From contig JAKLJP010000030.1 of NCBI GenBank assembly GCA_023151115.1, positions 1 through 58,754 of the forward strand: a stretch of DNA of 58,754 bases, written 5' to 3'. The stretch is from Anaerolineae bacterium. GTDB taxonomy: Bacteria; Chloroflexota; Anaerolineae; 4572-78; J111. The notes under the pieces are model-generated. The model was not told where the DNA came from, ran no database searches, and was given only the letters and a program-made list of their open reading frames with translations. A program made the position numbers and the translations under genes. Below are positions 14,985-23,869 of this stretch, in pieces; within the stretch, counting starts at the first letter, position 1, and each line of letters opens with the position of its first letter.

Positions 14985-16211
14985 ATGAACCGCAGAGAAT
15001 TTCTCAAGTTAACCGCAGCCGGGGCTGCTTCATTGGCGCTTGCGGGCTGCGGGAGTAGCAGCGCCGTCAATCCGGCCCCTGCGTCACAAACTGCCGGCTC
15101 TGGCCATTTGATTCGCATCGGCTTTATTCCGCTGACGGATTGCGCCTCGGTGGTAATGGCCGACAAGTTGGGCCTCTACAAGCAGTACGGCCTGAACGTG
15201 GAAGTGAGCAAAGAAGCCTCGTGGGCCAACATCCGCGATAAGCTGCTCGTCGGCGAGTTGCAGGCGGCGCACTGTCTATTCGGGATGCCGTTCTCGGTCT
15301 ACACCGGCGTTGGCGGCACAGCCGGCAAAGAGTTGAAGATCGCCATGATGCTCAATGCTAACGGGCAGGGCATCACCCTGGCTAAAGAGTTGGCGCAGCA
15401 TGTCGGTTACGGCCAGGTTGACGGTCTGGCTGAGGCGGTCGAGGCGCTGCGAGCCAAGAAAGAACCGACCTTTGCCATGACCTTCCCCGGCGGCACTCAC
15501 GATATGTGGCTGCGCTACTGGTTGGCGGCGGGCGGCGTTGATCAGAATTCGGTCAAGATTGTAACCATTCCCCCGCCCCAAATGGTGGCCAATATGAAGG
15601 TGAATACGATGGATGGTTACTGTGTCGGCGAACCGTGGAACGGCGTGGCAGTCAAAGACGACATTGGGTACACCGCTATTGCTACCCAGGACATCTGGCA
15701 AGATCATCCAGAGAAGGCGCTGGTCGTCAACCCTGAGTTTGCCGCAAAACGCCGCGATGATTTGAAGAAAGTGATGCGCGCGGTGCTGGAAGCTTCGATC
15801 TGGCTCGACAAGATCGAGAACCGGGCCGAGGCCGCCGAAGTGATTAGCGGGCAAGCCTACGTCAACGCCCCGGCCGATGTGCTGGCCGGCCGCCTCACCG
15901 GCAAGTACGACCTCGGCGCGGGCCTGGGCGAGAAGGTCTTCAGCGACGAATATATGCTCTTCCACAAGGAGGGGGCGGTGAACTTTCCGCGCAAGAGCCA
16001 TGCCATCTGGTATATGAGCCAATATGTGCGCTTCGGCTACTTGAAGGAAACGCCGGACTACAAAGCCATCGCCGATAAACTCATCATGCAAGATCTCTAC
16101 CAGGAAGCCGCCAGCGAACTCAAAATTGCTCTACCGGGTGACGATATGCAGTCTTTCACCGTGAAACTGGATAATACCACCTTTGATCCGGTCAATCCAA
16201 AAATTGCTTGA
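14985..16211 (+). CDS. nrtA: Nitrate/nitrite ABC transporter substrate-binding lipoprotein (NrtA-like)
   Basis: 408 residues. The N-terminus carries a twin-arginine signal (MNRREFLKLTAAGAASLALA) and a lipobox LAGC with Cys22, so the mature protein is a lipoprotein at the outer face of the membrane. The fold signature IGFIPLTDCASVVMADKLGL and the later MKVNTMDGYCVGEPWNG are those of the NrtA/CmpA nitrate/bicarbonate-binding family (COG0715). The downstream nitrite and nitrate reductases make nitrate/nitrite the likely ligand rather than bicarbonate. GAGGAGAGGAAG precedes the ATG. First gene of a five-gene operon. Confidence 0.92.
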   Translation: MNRREFLKLTAAGAASLALAGCGSSSAVNPAPASQTAGSGHLIRIGFIPLTDCASVVMADKLGLYKQYGLNVEVSKEASWANIRDKLLVGELQAAHCLFGMPFSVYTGVGGTAGKELKIAMMLNANGQGITLAKELAQHVGYGQVDGLAEAVEALRAKKEPTFAMTFPGGTHDMWLRYWLAAGGVDQNSVKIVTIPPPQMVANMKVNTMDGYCVGEPWNGVAVKDDIGYTAIATQDIWQDHPEKALVVNPEFAAKRRDDLKKVMRAVLEASIWLDKIENRAEAAEVISGQAYVNAPADVLAGRLTGKYDLGAGLGEKVFSDEYMLFHKEGAVNFPRKSHAIWYMSQYVRFGYLKETPDYKAIADKLIMQDLYQEAASELKIALPGDDMQSFTVKLDNTTFDPVNPKIA

Positions 16212-16212
16212 A

Positions 16213-16321
16213 AAGGTGGCAGGTAGCAGGTAGCAAGGTCGTAGAGCCGACGCAGGGGCAGTAGATAACAAGGCCCCTGCGGGTGACTCCCCCGTCTACC
16301 GTCTACTGTCTACCCTCTACT
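16213..16321. repeat. GGTAGCAGG and GTCTACC word repeats between nrtA and nrtB
   Basis: GGTGGCAGGTAGCAGGTAGC starts 3 nt after the nrtA stop. GTCTACCGTCTACTGTCTAC ends just before the nrtB Shine-Dalgarno. Both word types recur at 14289-14361, 22332-22386 and 24538-24592. Confidence 0.75.
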
Positions 16322-16338
16322 ATTTTCAGGAGATACCC

Positions 16339-17190
16339 ATGATAACCGCAAAACCAACCAGACTACAAACACAGCTAAACGCGCTGACCCTCCCTTTCAA
16401 GAGCGAGGCCGTCATCAAAAAATTGAAAACCGCTGCCAGTAACCTGTTTTGGGCAAGCGCCGGGTTCGCGCTCCTGTTAGTAATTTGGCAGATCGTAGCA
16501 ATATTTAGCCCGGATTTGTCCGGCCCGGCAGAAACCTTGCCTGTACTGTGGGCGATGTTGAGCCATCCCTTTTACGACAATGGGCCGAATGACAAGGGCA
16601 TTGGCATTCAAGTGTTATTCTCGTTAGGCCGAGTCTTTTCGGGCTGGCTGATCGGGTCGCTGATCGCCATCCCGGTGGGCATGGCCATGGGCGCCAATCG
16701 AAAGGTCATGCAGGCGCTCAACCCGGTGGTCCAGGTGTTACGGCCGGTCTCTCCGCTGGCCTGGTATCCCATTGGGTTGGCAGCTTACCACAGTGCGGCC
16801 AGCGCCGTAGTTTTTGCTATTGTCATCACCTCGCTGTGGCCGACCTTGATCAACACCATGTTTGGCGTCGCTTCTCTGCCCAACGATTACCACAATGTGG
16901 CCCGTGTCTTTCGTTTTTCGCGCTGGCAGTATTTGACAAAGGTGCTGCTGCCCTATTCCTTGCCCTACTTGCTAACCGGCCTGCGTCTATCCCTGGGTAT
17001 TGCCTGGATGGTGATTGTGGCTGCCGAAATGCTGGCCGGCGGCACAGGTATCGGCTTCTTTGTCTGGGACTCGTGGAATGCGCTGTCGCTGCCGCGGGTG
17101 ATCAGCGCCATTCTGATTATCGGCGTGATCGGGCTGGTGCTGGACCGTGGTTTAGAATGGCTGATCCAACGGGTAAGTTACACCGCCTAA
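16339..17190 (+). CDS. nrtB: Nitrate/nitrite ABC transporter permease (NrtB-like)
   Basis: 283 residues with about six membrane segments and the BPD_transp_1 coupling region (LPNDYHNVARVFRFSRWQYLTKVLLPYSLPYLLTGL), which matches the EAA loop that docks on the ATPase. The length and the AWMVIVAAEMLAGGTGIGFFVWDSWN segment are typical of NrtB/SsuC-type permeases. AGGAGATACCC precedes the ATG. It pairs with the substrate-binding gene upstream and the ATPase gene downstream. Confidence 0.92.
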   Translation: MITAKPTRLQTQLNALTLPFKSEAVIKKLKTAASNLFWASAGFALLLVIWQIVAIFSPDLSGPAETLPVLWAMLSHPFYDNGPNDKGIGIQVLFSLGRVFSGWLIGSLIAIPVGMAMGANRKVMQALNPVVQVLRPVSPLAWYPIGLAAYHSAASAVVFAIVITSLWPTLINTMFGVASLPNDYHNVARVFRFSRWQYLTKVLLPYSLPYLLTGLRLSLGIAWMVIVAAEMLAGGTGIGFFVWDSWNALSLPRVISAILIIGVIGLVLDRGLEWLIQRVSYTA

Positions 17191-17203
17191 TGAAAATTGT
17201 TCG

Positions 17204-17261
17204 TAGTGACGACTTCAGTCGTCCCAGGTTATAAACAACTAAAGTCGTTACTACAAACAAG
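17204..17261. repeat. Palindrome GTAGTGACGACTTCAGT / ACTAAAGTCGTTACTAC
   Basis: 17-bp stem with only G-U wobbles around a loop of about 23 nt, between nrtB and the ATPase gene. Confidence 0.8.
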
Positions 17262-17280
17262 CTATGTATAGGAGAGCCTT

Positions 17281-18108
17281 ATGATAAACAATCTTATGCC
17301 TACATCAGCGACCTATTCTAACGGATACCTGTCCATCCGCAATGTCGTTAAAACCTTCGACACCCCGGCGGGACAAATGATTGCCCTGCGCGATATCAAC
17401 CTCGACGTGAAACGAGGCGAGTTTATTTCCTTTATTGGACATTCGGGCTGCGGCAAAAGTACCTTGCTCAATATCATAGCCGGACTGCTGCCGCAGACCG
17501 GCGGCCAAGTAACGTTAGACGGTAAACCCATCACCGGGCCGGGGCCTGACCGGGGCGTTGTCTTTCAAAATTACAGCCTGCTGCCCTGGCTGTCGGTGAA
17601 GGACAACGTTTTCGAGGCCGTGGATGCCGTGTACCGGATCATGCCCTACCCTGAAAAACAGGCACGAGTGGATGACTTTCTGCGCAAGGTCGGCCTGGCC
17701 GAACATCGCCATAAGCGGCCCAATCAGCTCTCCGGGGGGATGAAACAGCGCGTGGCTATCGCGCGCGCTTTTGCCATCCATCCGGAAGTGATGTTGCTCG
17801 ACGAACCCTTCGGCGCACTCGACGCGCTGACCCGCAATTCACTCCAGGAAGAGCTGGTGCAGATGTTGGCCGGCGACAATCAAACCGAGACGGTGATCAT
17901 GGTCACCCACGATATTGACGAGGCCATCTATCTCAGCGACCGCATCGTGGTTATGACCAACGGGCCGGAGGCCACCATTGGTGAGATCATCGAGGTCAAT
18001 ATCTCCCGCCCGCGCCACAAGCAAGCCCTGCTTCATACCCCGCAGTGGACTGAGATCAAGGAAAGATTGTTGTATTTATTATATAGAGGCGTATTTCGTG
18101 AGGCGTGA
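17281..18108 (+). CDS. nrtD: Nitrate/nitrite ABC transporter ATPase (NrtD-like)
   Basis: 275 residues. Walker A GHSGCGKST, Q-loop VFQNYSLLPWLSV, ABC signature LSGGMKQRVAIARA, Walker B VMLLDEPFGALDAL and H-loop VTHDIDEAIYLSDR are all intact. It belongs to the NrtD/SsuB/TauB group of single-domain ATPases. There is no second, NrtC-type ATPase with a fused substrate-binding domain, so the importer is probably a homodimeric ATPase version. The last codons (FREA and the stop) lie inside a GTGAGGCGTGATGCGTGAGG repeat, so the repeat defines the C-terminus. Confidence 0.92.
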   Translation: MINNLMPTSATYSNGYLSIRNVVKTFDTPAGQMIALRDINLDVKRGEFISFIGHSGCGKSTLLNIIAGLLPQTGGQVTLDGKPITGPGPDRGVVFQNYSLLPWLSVKDNVFEAVDAVYRIMPYPEKQARVDDFLRKVGLAEHRHKRPNQLSGGMKQRVAIARAFAIHPEVMLLDEPFGALDALTRNSLQEELVQMLAGDNQTETVIMVTHDIDEAIYLSDRIVVMTNGPEATIGEIIEVNISRPRHKQALLHTPQWTEIKERLLYLLYRGVFREA

Positions 18109-18119
18109 TGCGTGAGGAG
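18095..18119. repeat. GCGTGATGCGTGAGG word repeat at the nrtD 3' end
   Basis: Single arm of the GATGCGT/ACGCATC family that forms full palindromes at 23799-23848 and 43478-43511. It provides the TGA of the ATPase and part of the nirA ribosome-binding region. Confidence 0.6.
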
Positions 18120-18130
18120 GAGGTTTTACC

Positions 18131-19630
18131 ATGAACAAAATTGAAAAGCTAAAAGCAGCTAAAAATGGTCTCGACACCCTGGAGGATATTTACCGTTATG
18201 CCCGGTTGGGCTTCGCCTCCATTCCAGAAGAGGAATATGACCTGCTCAAGTGGTATGGCCTCTTCCACCGCCGCCAAACGCCTGGCTACTTTATGATGCG
18301 GCTGCGAATTTCAAACGGTATCCTCTCCACCACCCAGTTGCGCACCATCGCCGGCATCTCCCGTGATTTTGGGCGCGGCGTTGGCGATATTACCTCTCGC
18401 CAAAATATCCAACTGCGCTGGATTGAAATTGAGCATGTGCCGGAAATTTTTGAGCGGCTGCACAGCGTCGGGATGACCTCGCAGCAGACCGGCATGGACA
18501 ATTTTCGCAATGTCACCGGCTGCCCCATGGCCGGGCTGCACTGCGATGAACTGCTGGACGCCTCACCCCTGGTCCAGGCCACCGCCCTGGCCCTGCTGGG
18601 CCGCGAGTTTTCAAACTTGCCCCGCAAATTTAATATCTCTATCAATGGCTGCCGGCACGATTGCGCCGAAGCCCAGGGCAACGACATCGGCATGACGCCC
18701 GCCACCCTCCAGGTAAATGGCCGGACTATAGTTGGCTTCAATGTCTTTGTCGGCGGCGCGTTGGGCGGCAAAACGCCCGTGTTCGCTGAACCGCTGGATG
18801 TCTTTGTTCGACCTGAGCAAGTTATCGCCTTGTGCCGGGCCATTTTGACGGTCTTTCGTGATCACGGCCGGCGCGAGTCACGCAACGAGGCCCGGCTCAA
18901 GTGGTTGCTGACCGAGTGGGGCCTACCGCGCTTCCGGGCCGAGGTTGAACGTGTTTTCGGCCAGCCGCTCCACCCGGCTGGTAAGAATGAATTATTGACC
19001 TACGGCGGCGACCACATTGGCATCCAACCGCAGCGCCAGCCGGGCTTGTGTACGGTTGGTTTATTAGTCCCCGTCGGCCGCATCACCGCCGACCAACTCC
19101 TGGCCCTGGCCGATCTGGCCGATACTTACGGCGCTCGTGAAGTTCGCATGACCATCAATCAAAACGTCCTGATTCCCCACGTACCCAGCCAATGCCTGCC
19201 CAGGCTCATGGCCGAACCCCTGCTCCAGGAGTGGAGTCCCTGCCCTTCGGCTATTATGCGGGGCTTGACCACCTGCACCGGCAAAGATTACTGCCATTTT
19301 GCCCTCAACGACACCAAAGGTTATGCCTTGATGATTGGCCGTGAATTGGAAAAGCGGCTCGTGACGAACGGCCATGCCATTCACCTGAACGTCTCGGGCT
19401 GTATCCATGCCTGTGGCCGGCACCGCGCCCGAGATTTTGGGCTAATGGCCACCCGCGTCCGCCAGGGCCAAAACATCGTGGACGGCTTTGAGGTCTTTAG
19501 CGGCGGTCAACTGGGCGAAGCGGCCAAAATAGCGGAATTGGCCTACAGCGATGTTACGGTTGACCGGGTGGTTGAGGTGTTGGCCCAAGAAATCGCAGCT
19601 CAGCATGGACTAGAAATAAGGAACTCGTAG
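18131..19630 (+). CDS. nirA: Ferredoxin-nitrite reductase (NirA)
   Basis: 499 residues, the normal length for ferredoxin-dependent nitrite/sulfite reductases. Two ferredoxin-like half domains flank two siroheme domains. The [4Fe-4S]-siroheme ligands are visible as TCTGKDYC and SGCIHACGRH. The N-terminal half has ISRDFGRGVGDITSRQNIQLRW. It reduces nitrite to ammonium with six electrons in the cytoplasm. Sulfite reductase is the alternative, but the flanking nitrate transporter and nitrate reductase favour nitrite. The ribosome site GGAGGAGG is strong. The last codons and TAG (EIRNS-stop) come from the GGAACTC repeat that begins here. Confidence 0.92.
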   Translation: MNKIEKLKAAKNGLDTLEDIYRYARLGFASIPEEEYDLLKWYGLFHRRQTPGYFMMRLRISNGILSTTQLRTIAGISRDFGRGVGDITSRQNIQLRWIEIEHVPEIFERLHSVGMTSQQTGMDNFRNVTGCPMAGLHCDELLDASPLVQATALALLGREFSNLPRKFNISINGCRHDCAEAQGNDIGMTPATLQVNGRTIVGFNVFVGGALGGKTPVFAEPLDVFVRPEQVIALCRAILTVFRDHGRRESRNEARLKWLLTEWGLPRFRAEVERVFGQPLHPAGKNELLTYGGDHIGIQPQRQPGLCTVGLLVPVGRITADQLLALADLADTYGAREVRMTINQNVLIPHVPSQCLPRLMAEPLLQEWSPCPSAIMRGLTTCTGKDYCHFALNDTKGYALMIGRELEKRLVTNGHAIHLNVSGCIHACGRHRARDFGLMATRVRQGQNIVDGFEVFSGGQLGEAAKIAELAYSDVTVDRVVEVLAQEIAAQHGLEIRNS

Positions 19631-19716
19631 GAACTCAGGGGAACTCAGGGGAACTTCGGAGGGGGCAAGACCCTATAAGTTCCTACAGTTCCAACAAGTT
19701 CCCTGAGTTTCCTCAG
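19617..19716. repeat. GGAACTC / GAGTTCC word palindrome overlapping the nirA stop
   Basis: GGAACTCGTAGGAACTCAGG on the left; TTCCTACAGTTCCAACAAGT on the right. Same family as 14891-14961. It encodes the last residues of NirA and fills the gap to narB. Confidence 0.8.
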
Positions 19717-19738
19717 ATTTTCATCATAGGAGAAGAAC

Positions 19739-21919
19739 ATGCCTGGAATCCCCACTCAAAACATTGACCGCTGGTCAAAAAGCTATTGTCCCTACTGCGG
19801 GGTAGGCTGTGGTTTAACGGTTGGCGTCAAAGATAACCGGGTGGTGAAGGTTAAAGGCGATCCCGACCATCCTTCGAGCCGGGGGGATTTGTGCGCCAAG
19901 CCGATCTATTTGCCTGATAGCTTGTACTCTGGCCGCTTACTTTTCCCCTACATGCGACCTCACCAGGAACTCCCGTTTCAACGGGTCTCCTGGGACAAGG
20001 CGCTCCAGCAGGCGGCGATGCAGTTCAAGCAAATCATCGCCCGGTATGGGCCGCAGGCCGTAGCCTTTTACGGTTCGGGCCAATTTCTGACCGAAGATTA
20101 CTACGTGGCCAACAAACTGGCCAAAGGTTTTTTGGGAACCAACAACTTCGACGCCAACTCGCGCCTGTGCATGGCCTCCGCCGCAGCCGGTTATACCAGC
20201 ACCCTGGGTTCCGATGGGCCACCGGCCGCCTACGAAGATATTGACCTGGCCGATTGTTTCCTCCTCATCGGTACCAACACCGCCGACTGCCACCCGGTTA
20301 TTTTCGACCGGATCAAGCAGCGCAAGCGGAGCGCCCCGGATCATGTCAACGTTATTGTTGTAGACCCGCGTGAGACCGCCACCGCCAAAATCGCCGACCT
20401 GTACCTCCCTCTGCGTCCGGGCACCGATATCGCCCTGCTCAATGCTATACTCCACGTGCTGCTGAAAGCCGGCTTGCTTGACGAGTCGTTTATTGCCCAA
20501 CACACCCATCATTTTGAGCAGGTCAAAGCCACCGTTGAACGCTATCCGCCGGAAGTGGCGGCGGAAATTTGCGACCTGCCGGCGGAATTGATTGTCAAGG
20601 CAGCGCTGGCCTTTGGCCGAGCGACCGGCGCTCTCTCCTTGTGGAGTATGGGAGTGAACCAAAGCACGGTCGGGGTGTCGAAAAATCAGGCCATTATCAA
20701 TCTTCACCTGGCTACTGGCAAAATCGGCCGAGCGGGCAGTGGGCCGTTTTCCCTCACCGGCCAGCCCAATGCGATGGGCGGCCGCGAAGCCGGCGGCCTG
20801 GCGCATCTCTTGCCCGGCTATCGCTTGATCAAAAACCCGACACACCGGCTTGAAGTCGAGGCTTACTGGGGGGTGCCGGCCGGGCGAATCGCGCCTCAAC
20901 CGGGCCTGGCCGCCGTCGAGATGTTTGAGGCCGCCGCGCGAGGCCAAGTCAAAGCGCTGTGGATTGCCGGCACCAACCCGGCCGTGTCTATGCCCCAGCT
21001 TGACCTGGTGGAAACGGCGCTGCGGCGGGCCGAACTGGTGGTGGTGCAAGATGCCTATCACCCCACCGATACCACCAACTTGGCCCATATCCTCCTGCCG
21101 GCCGCGCAATGGTCGGAGAAAGCCGGGGTGATGACCAATTCAGAACGCCGGCTAACCTACTTACCCAAACTGGTTGACCCGCCCGGCGAAGCCCGGCCCG
21201 ATTGGCAAATCTTTACCCATTTTGCCCAGGTGATGGGTTTTGGCGAAGCCTTTGTCTACCACTCGTCCGCCGAAATTTTTGCGGAATTTGTCGGCTTGAC
21301 CCAGGGGCGGCTGTGCGACTACTCCGGCGTCAGCCATGCCCGGCTCCAGGCCGAAGGGCCGCTGCAATGGCCCTGCCCCACCCCTACCCACCCCGGCACA
21401 GTTCGCCTCTACCCGGAGGGTTGTTTTACCACCCCCGACGGCCGGGCCAGCTTCATCCCCACCGAACATGCCGGCCCCGTTGAAAGCCCCGACGCGATTT
21501 ACCCCTTGATCCTCACCACCGGGCGGCTTAAAAACCAGTGGCATACCATGACCCGCACCGGCAAATCCGAGAGTTTGCGCCGCGAGTGTCCTGAACCCAT
21601 CATCGAACTGCACCCCGCCGACGCCGCCCGCGGGGACATTACCAATGGCAAGCTGGTCAAAGTAGCCTCCCGGCGTGGCACGGCGATTGCCCGCGCCCGT
21701 GTCACCGCTAAAATTAAAGAAGGCACATGCTTTATGCCCTTTCACTGGGGCCGCTTGTTGGGCTACTATAAAGCCGCCAACAATTTAACCAACACCGCCA
21801 CCGATCCCATCTCCCAGGAACCGGAACTCAAAGCCTGCGCCGTCCAGGTTAGTCCCTTGTGGATGATGGAACTCCACCCACAGCCAACCTCAACCTTGTT
21901 AGAAATGGCTGAACTGTAG
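19739..21919 (+). CDS. narB: Assimilatory nitrate reductase catalytic subunit (NarB)
   Basis: 726 residues, close to cyanobacterial NarB. The N-terminal [4Fe-4S] motif is CPYCGVGC and a later Cys in GDLCAK. The molybdenum-ligand Cys lies in NSRLCMASAAAGYTSTLGSDGPP. The bis-MGD binding regions LIGTNTADCHPV, VVDPRETATA and the C-terminal HTMTRTGKSESL segment follow. There is no signal peptide and no extra flavin or NirB-like domain, so electrons should come from ferredoxin or flavodoxin. It works with NirA to convert nitrate to ammonium. AGGAGAAGAAC precedes the ATG. Last gene of the operon. Confidence 0.93.
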   Translation: MPGIPTQNIDRWSKSYCPYCGVGCGLTVGVKDNRVVKVKGDPDHPSSRGDLCAKPIYLPDSLYSGRLLFPYMRPHQELPFQRVSWDKALQQAAMQFKQIIARYGPQAVAFYGSGQFLTEDYYVANKLAKGFLGTNNFDANSRLCMASAAAGYTSTLGSDGPPAAYEDIDLADCFLLIGTNTADCHPVIFDRIKQRKRSAPDHVNVIVVDPRETATAKIADLYLPLRPGTDIALLNAILHVLLKAGLLDESFIAQHTHHFEQVKATVERYPPEVAAEICDLPAELIVKAALAFGRATGALSLWSMGVNQSTVGVSKNQAIINLHLATGKIGRAGSGPFSLTGQPNAMGGREAGGLAHLLPGYRLIKNPTHRLEVEAYWGVPAGRIAPQPGLAAVEMFEAAARGQVKALWIAGTNPAVSMPQLDLVETALRRAELVVVQDAYHPTDTTNLAHILLPAAQWSEKAGVMTNSERRLTYLPKLVDPPGEARPDWQIFTHFAQVMGFGEAFVYHSSAEIFAEFVGLTQGRLCDYSGVSHARLQAEGPLQWPCPTPTHPGTVRLYPEGCFTTPDGRASFIPTEHAGPVESPDAIYPLILTTGRLKNQWHTMTRTGKSESLRRECPEPIIELHPADAARGDITNGKLVKVASRRGTAIARARVTAKIKEGTCFMPFHWGRLLGYYKAANNLTNTATDPISQEPELKACAVQVSPLWMMELHPQPTSTLLEMAEL

Positions 21920-22101
21920 CTGTCCGGGTAAGGGGTAGCTTAGGCCCTTCCAAGAAAATAAGGGGTAAACATACCTGTTGCGTCTTGCGTGTTGCGTCGA
22001 ATGAAAAAAAATGAAAGACGCAACACGCAAGACGTTTGGCTTTTTAAATCTTGAAACTGCCTTACGGTTGCGCAATTAATTCTTTGTGCTATAATCTCGG
22101 C
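21920..22101. repeat. narB-serS spacer with an 18-bp perfect palindrome and promoter
   Basis: CGTCTTGCGTGTTGCGTC (21981-21998) pairs perfectly with GACGCAACACGCAAGACG (22017-22034) around an A-rich 18-nt loop; it may end the nitrate operon. A promoter, TTGCGC (22068-22073), 16-nt spacer and TATAAT (22090-22095), follows and should start the T-box RNA near 22102. Confidence 0.75.
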
Positions 22102-22328
22102 AAAGGCTGTGATGGAGAAAAGTAAGCTACCTCCCTGGCTTCAGAGACGCGCCGGCCGGTGCGAGGCGTGCGATGGGACGGCTGAATTCCACTCCTGAGC
22201 CGGCGGCGATGAGCCGCTTCGGGTGCGCCCGTTAGCGCGCAGCAGAGATTGCCGGGGCACCTGCCCGGCGAAAAAAGGTGGCACCGCGAGTGATGACCCT
22301 CGCCCTTTTTAGGGCGGGGGTTTTTGTT
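22102..22328 (+). promoter_or_regulatory. T-box riboswitch, serine type, controlling serS
   Basis: The T-box sequence AGGTGGCACCGCG (22276-22288) is a clear hit, followed by the terminator stem CCCTCGCCC (22297-22305)/GGGCGGGGG (22312-22320) and TTTTT. Stem I occupies about 22110-22200. A likely specifier TCC (22188-22190), in the context GAATTCCA, is a serine codon and agrees with the downstream seryl-tRNA synthetase. Uncharged tRNA-Ser is expected to bind and favour the antiterminator. Confidence 0.92.
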
Positions 22329-22331
22329 TTC

Positions 22332-22386
22332 AAGGTAGCAAGGTCGCAGGGTAGCATTTTTCTGCTACCTGCTACCCTGCTACTTG
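22332..22386. repeat. GGTAGCA palindrome between T-box and serS
   Basis: AAGGTAGCAAGGTCGCAGGG and TGCTACCTGCTACCCTGCTA form an imperfect stem around TTTTTC. It sits after the T-box terminator and before the serS ribosome site, so read-through RNA carries it. Confidence 0.75.
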
Positions 22387-22418
22387 GCAAAATATTTAGT
22401 TGACTGAAGGAGGGACCC

Positions 22419-23720
22419 ATGCTTGACCTAAATTTTATCCGGGAGAACCCGGACCAGGTAAAGGCGGCGCTGCGCGACCTGAATAGCGATGCGCCCATTG
22501 ACGAGATTTTGGAACTCGACCGGCAGCGGCGGGAGATTTTGAAGGAAGTCGAGGCCCTGCGCCAGGAGCGCAACGCCGGTAGCAAGGCTATCGGCCAGTT
22601 GATGCGTGAAGGCAAGAAGGCTGAGGCTGAGGCTAAGAAAGAGGAAATGAGTCGTATTGGCGACAAAATTAGCGAACTGGACGAGACGCTGCGCCAGGTC
22701 GAGGCCGATTTGCTGGACAAACAGTTGTATGTGCCCAACATGCCCGGCCCCGGCGTGCCGGTCGGCCCGGACGAGCACCACAACGTGGAGGTTCGCCGCT
22801 GGGGCGAGCCGCCGCAGTTTGATTTTGCGCCCAAGCCGCACTGGGATTTGGGCGAAGCATTGGGTATTATTGATTTTGAGCGCGGCGTCAAAATCAGCGG
22901 TACCCGTTTTTACCTGTTCAAAGGGGCGGGGGCGGCGCTGCACCGGGCGCTGACCAACTTTTTTATTGATGTGGGCGTGCGCGAGCACGGCTACACCGAA
23001 ATCTACCCGCCCTTTATGGTCCGCGAGCAGGCCATGATCGGCGCAGCCCATCTGCCCAAGTTCCGCGACAATATGTACCACGACGCCGAGGAGGATTACT
23101 GGTTTATCGGCACCGCCGAAGTGCCGCTGACCAATATCTTCACCGACGAAATTTTGGAGGCCGACCAACTGCCCATCCGCTACCTGAGCCACACCCCCTG
23201 CTTCCGCCGCGAGAAGATGAGCGCCGGGCGGGATGTACGCGGCATCAAGCGGGTCCACCAGTTTGAAAAGGTCGAGATGTATCACTACACCCTGCCCGAA
23301 GACAGCTACAACCACCTGGAAGAAATTGTGGCCAACGCCGAGGATTTGTGCCGGCGGCTCAAGCTGCCCTACCGGGTGGTCCAAATGTGTACCGGCGATT
23401 TGGGTTTCGCCGCGGCCAAGAAGTATGATATCGAAGCCTGGGTTCCCGGCGAAAACGGCCAGGGCGAGTGGATGGAGATCAGCAGTTGCAGCAACGTGCT
23501 CGACTTCCAGGCCCGCCGGGCCAACCTCCGCTTCCGCCGCGAGCGCGGGGCCAGGCCGGAGTTTTTGCACACGTTGAATGGGAGTGGTTTACCGCCGGGG
23601 CGGTTGATGATTGCGGTGATGGAGAATTATCAGCAGGCCGATGGCAGCATTGTGGTGCCGGAGGCGCTGCGACCGTACATGGGTGGGTTGGAAGTGATTC
23701 AAAACAGCGCAGCATCCTGA
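22419..23720 (+). CDS. serS: Seryl-tRNA synthetase
   Basis: 433 residues, the normal length. The N-terminal long antiparallel coiled-coil arm (about 28-100) binds the tRNA-Ser variable arm. Class II motif 2 is visible as TPCFRREKMSAGRDVRGIKRVHQF, with the active-site loop GTAEVPLTN before it, and motif 3 as NGSGLPPGRLMIAVMENYQ. It charges tRNA-Ser (and tRNA-Sec where present) with serine in the cytoplasm. GAAGGAGGGACCC is a strong ribosome site. Expression is controlled by the T-box leader. Two tRNA-Ser genes lie 12 kb downstream. Confidence 0.97.
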   Translation: MLDLNFIRENPDQVKAALRDLNSDAPIDEILELDRQRREILKEVEALRQERNAGSKAIGQLMREGKKAEAEAKKEEMSRIGDKISELDETLRQVEADLLDKQLYVPNMPGPGVPVGPDEHHNVEVRRWGEPPQFDFAPKPHWDLGEALGIIDFERGVKISGTRFYLFKGAGAALHRALTNFFIDVGVREHGYTEIYPPFMVREQAMIGAAHLPKFRDNMYHDAEEDYWFIGTAEVPLTNIFTDEILEADQLPIRYLSHTPCFRREKMSAGRDVRGIKRVHQFEKVEMYHYTLPEDSYNHLEEIVANAEDLCRRLKLPYRVVQMCTGDLGFAAAKKYDIEAWVPGENGQGEWMEISSCSNVLDFQARRANLRFRRERGARPEFLHTLNGSGLPPGRLMIAVMENYQQADGSIVVPEALRPYMGGLEVIQNSAAS

Positions 23721-23798
23721 GTGGGTGAGCGAAGCGAACCGTATCGAAGGGTGCTGCTTGCTGGCTTAACTTAACGCCATTGATTTAACCCTTCAAGC

Positions 23799-23848
23799 CG
23801 GTGTGATGCGTAAAGATTTTTTCACGCGTCACGCATCACGTATCACCA
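23799..23848. repeat. GTGATGCGT / ACGCATCAC palindrome
   Basis: GTGATGCGTAAAGA on the left; CGCGTCACGCATCAC on the right. Member of the GATGCGT family, lying ahead of the HAD phosphatase gene. Confidence 0.7.
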
Positions 23849-23869
23849 TTACACAGAAAGGACCTCTCT

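Noticed and set aside
22428..23570. 380-residue antisense frame opposite serS
   Set aside because: SerS motifs are unambiguous on the plus strand and the antisense product resembles nothing.
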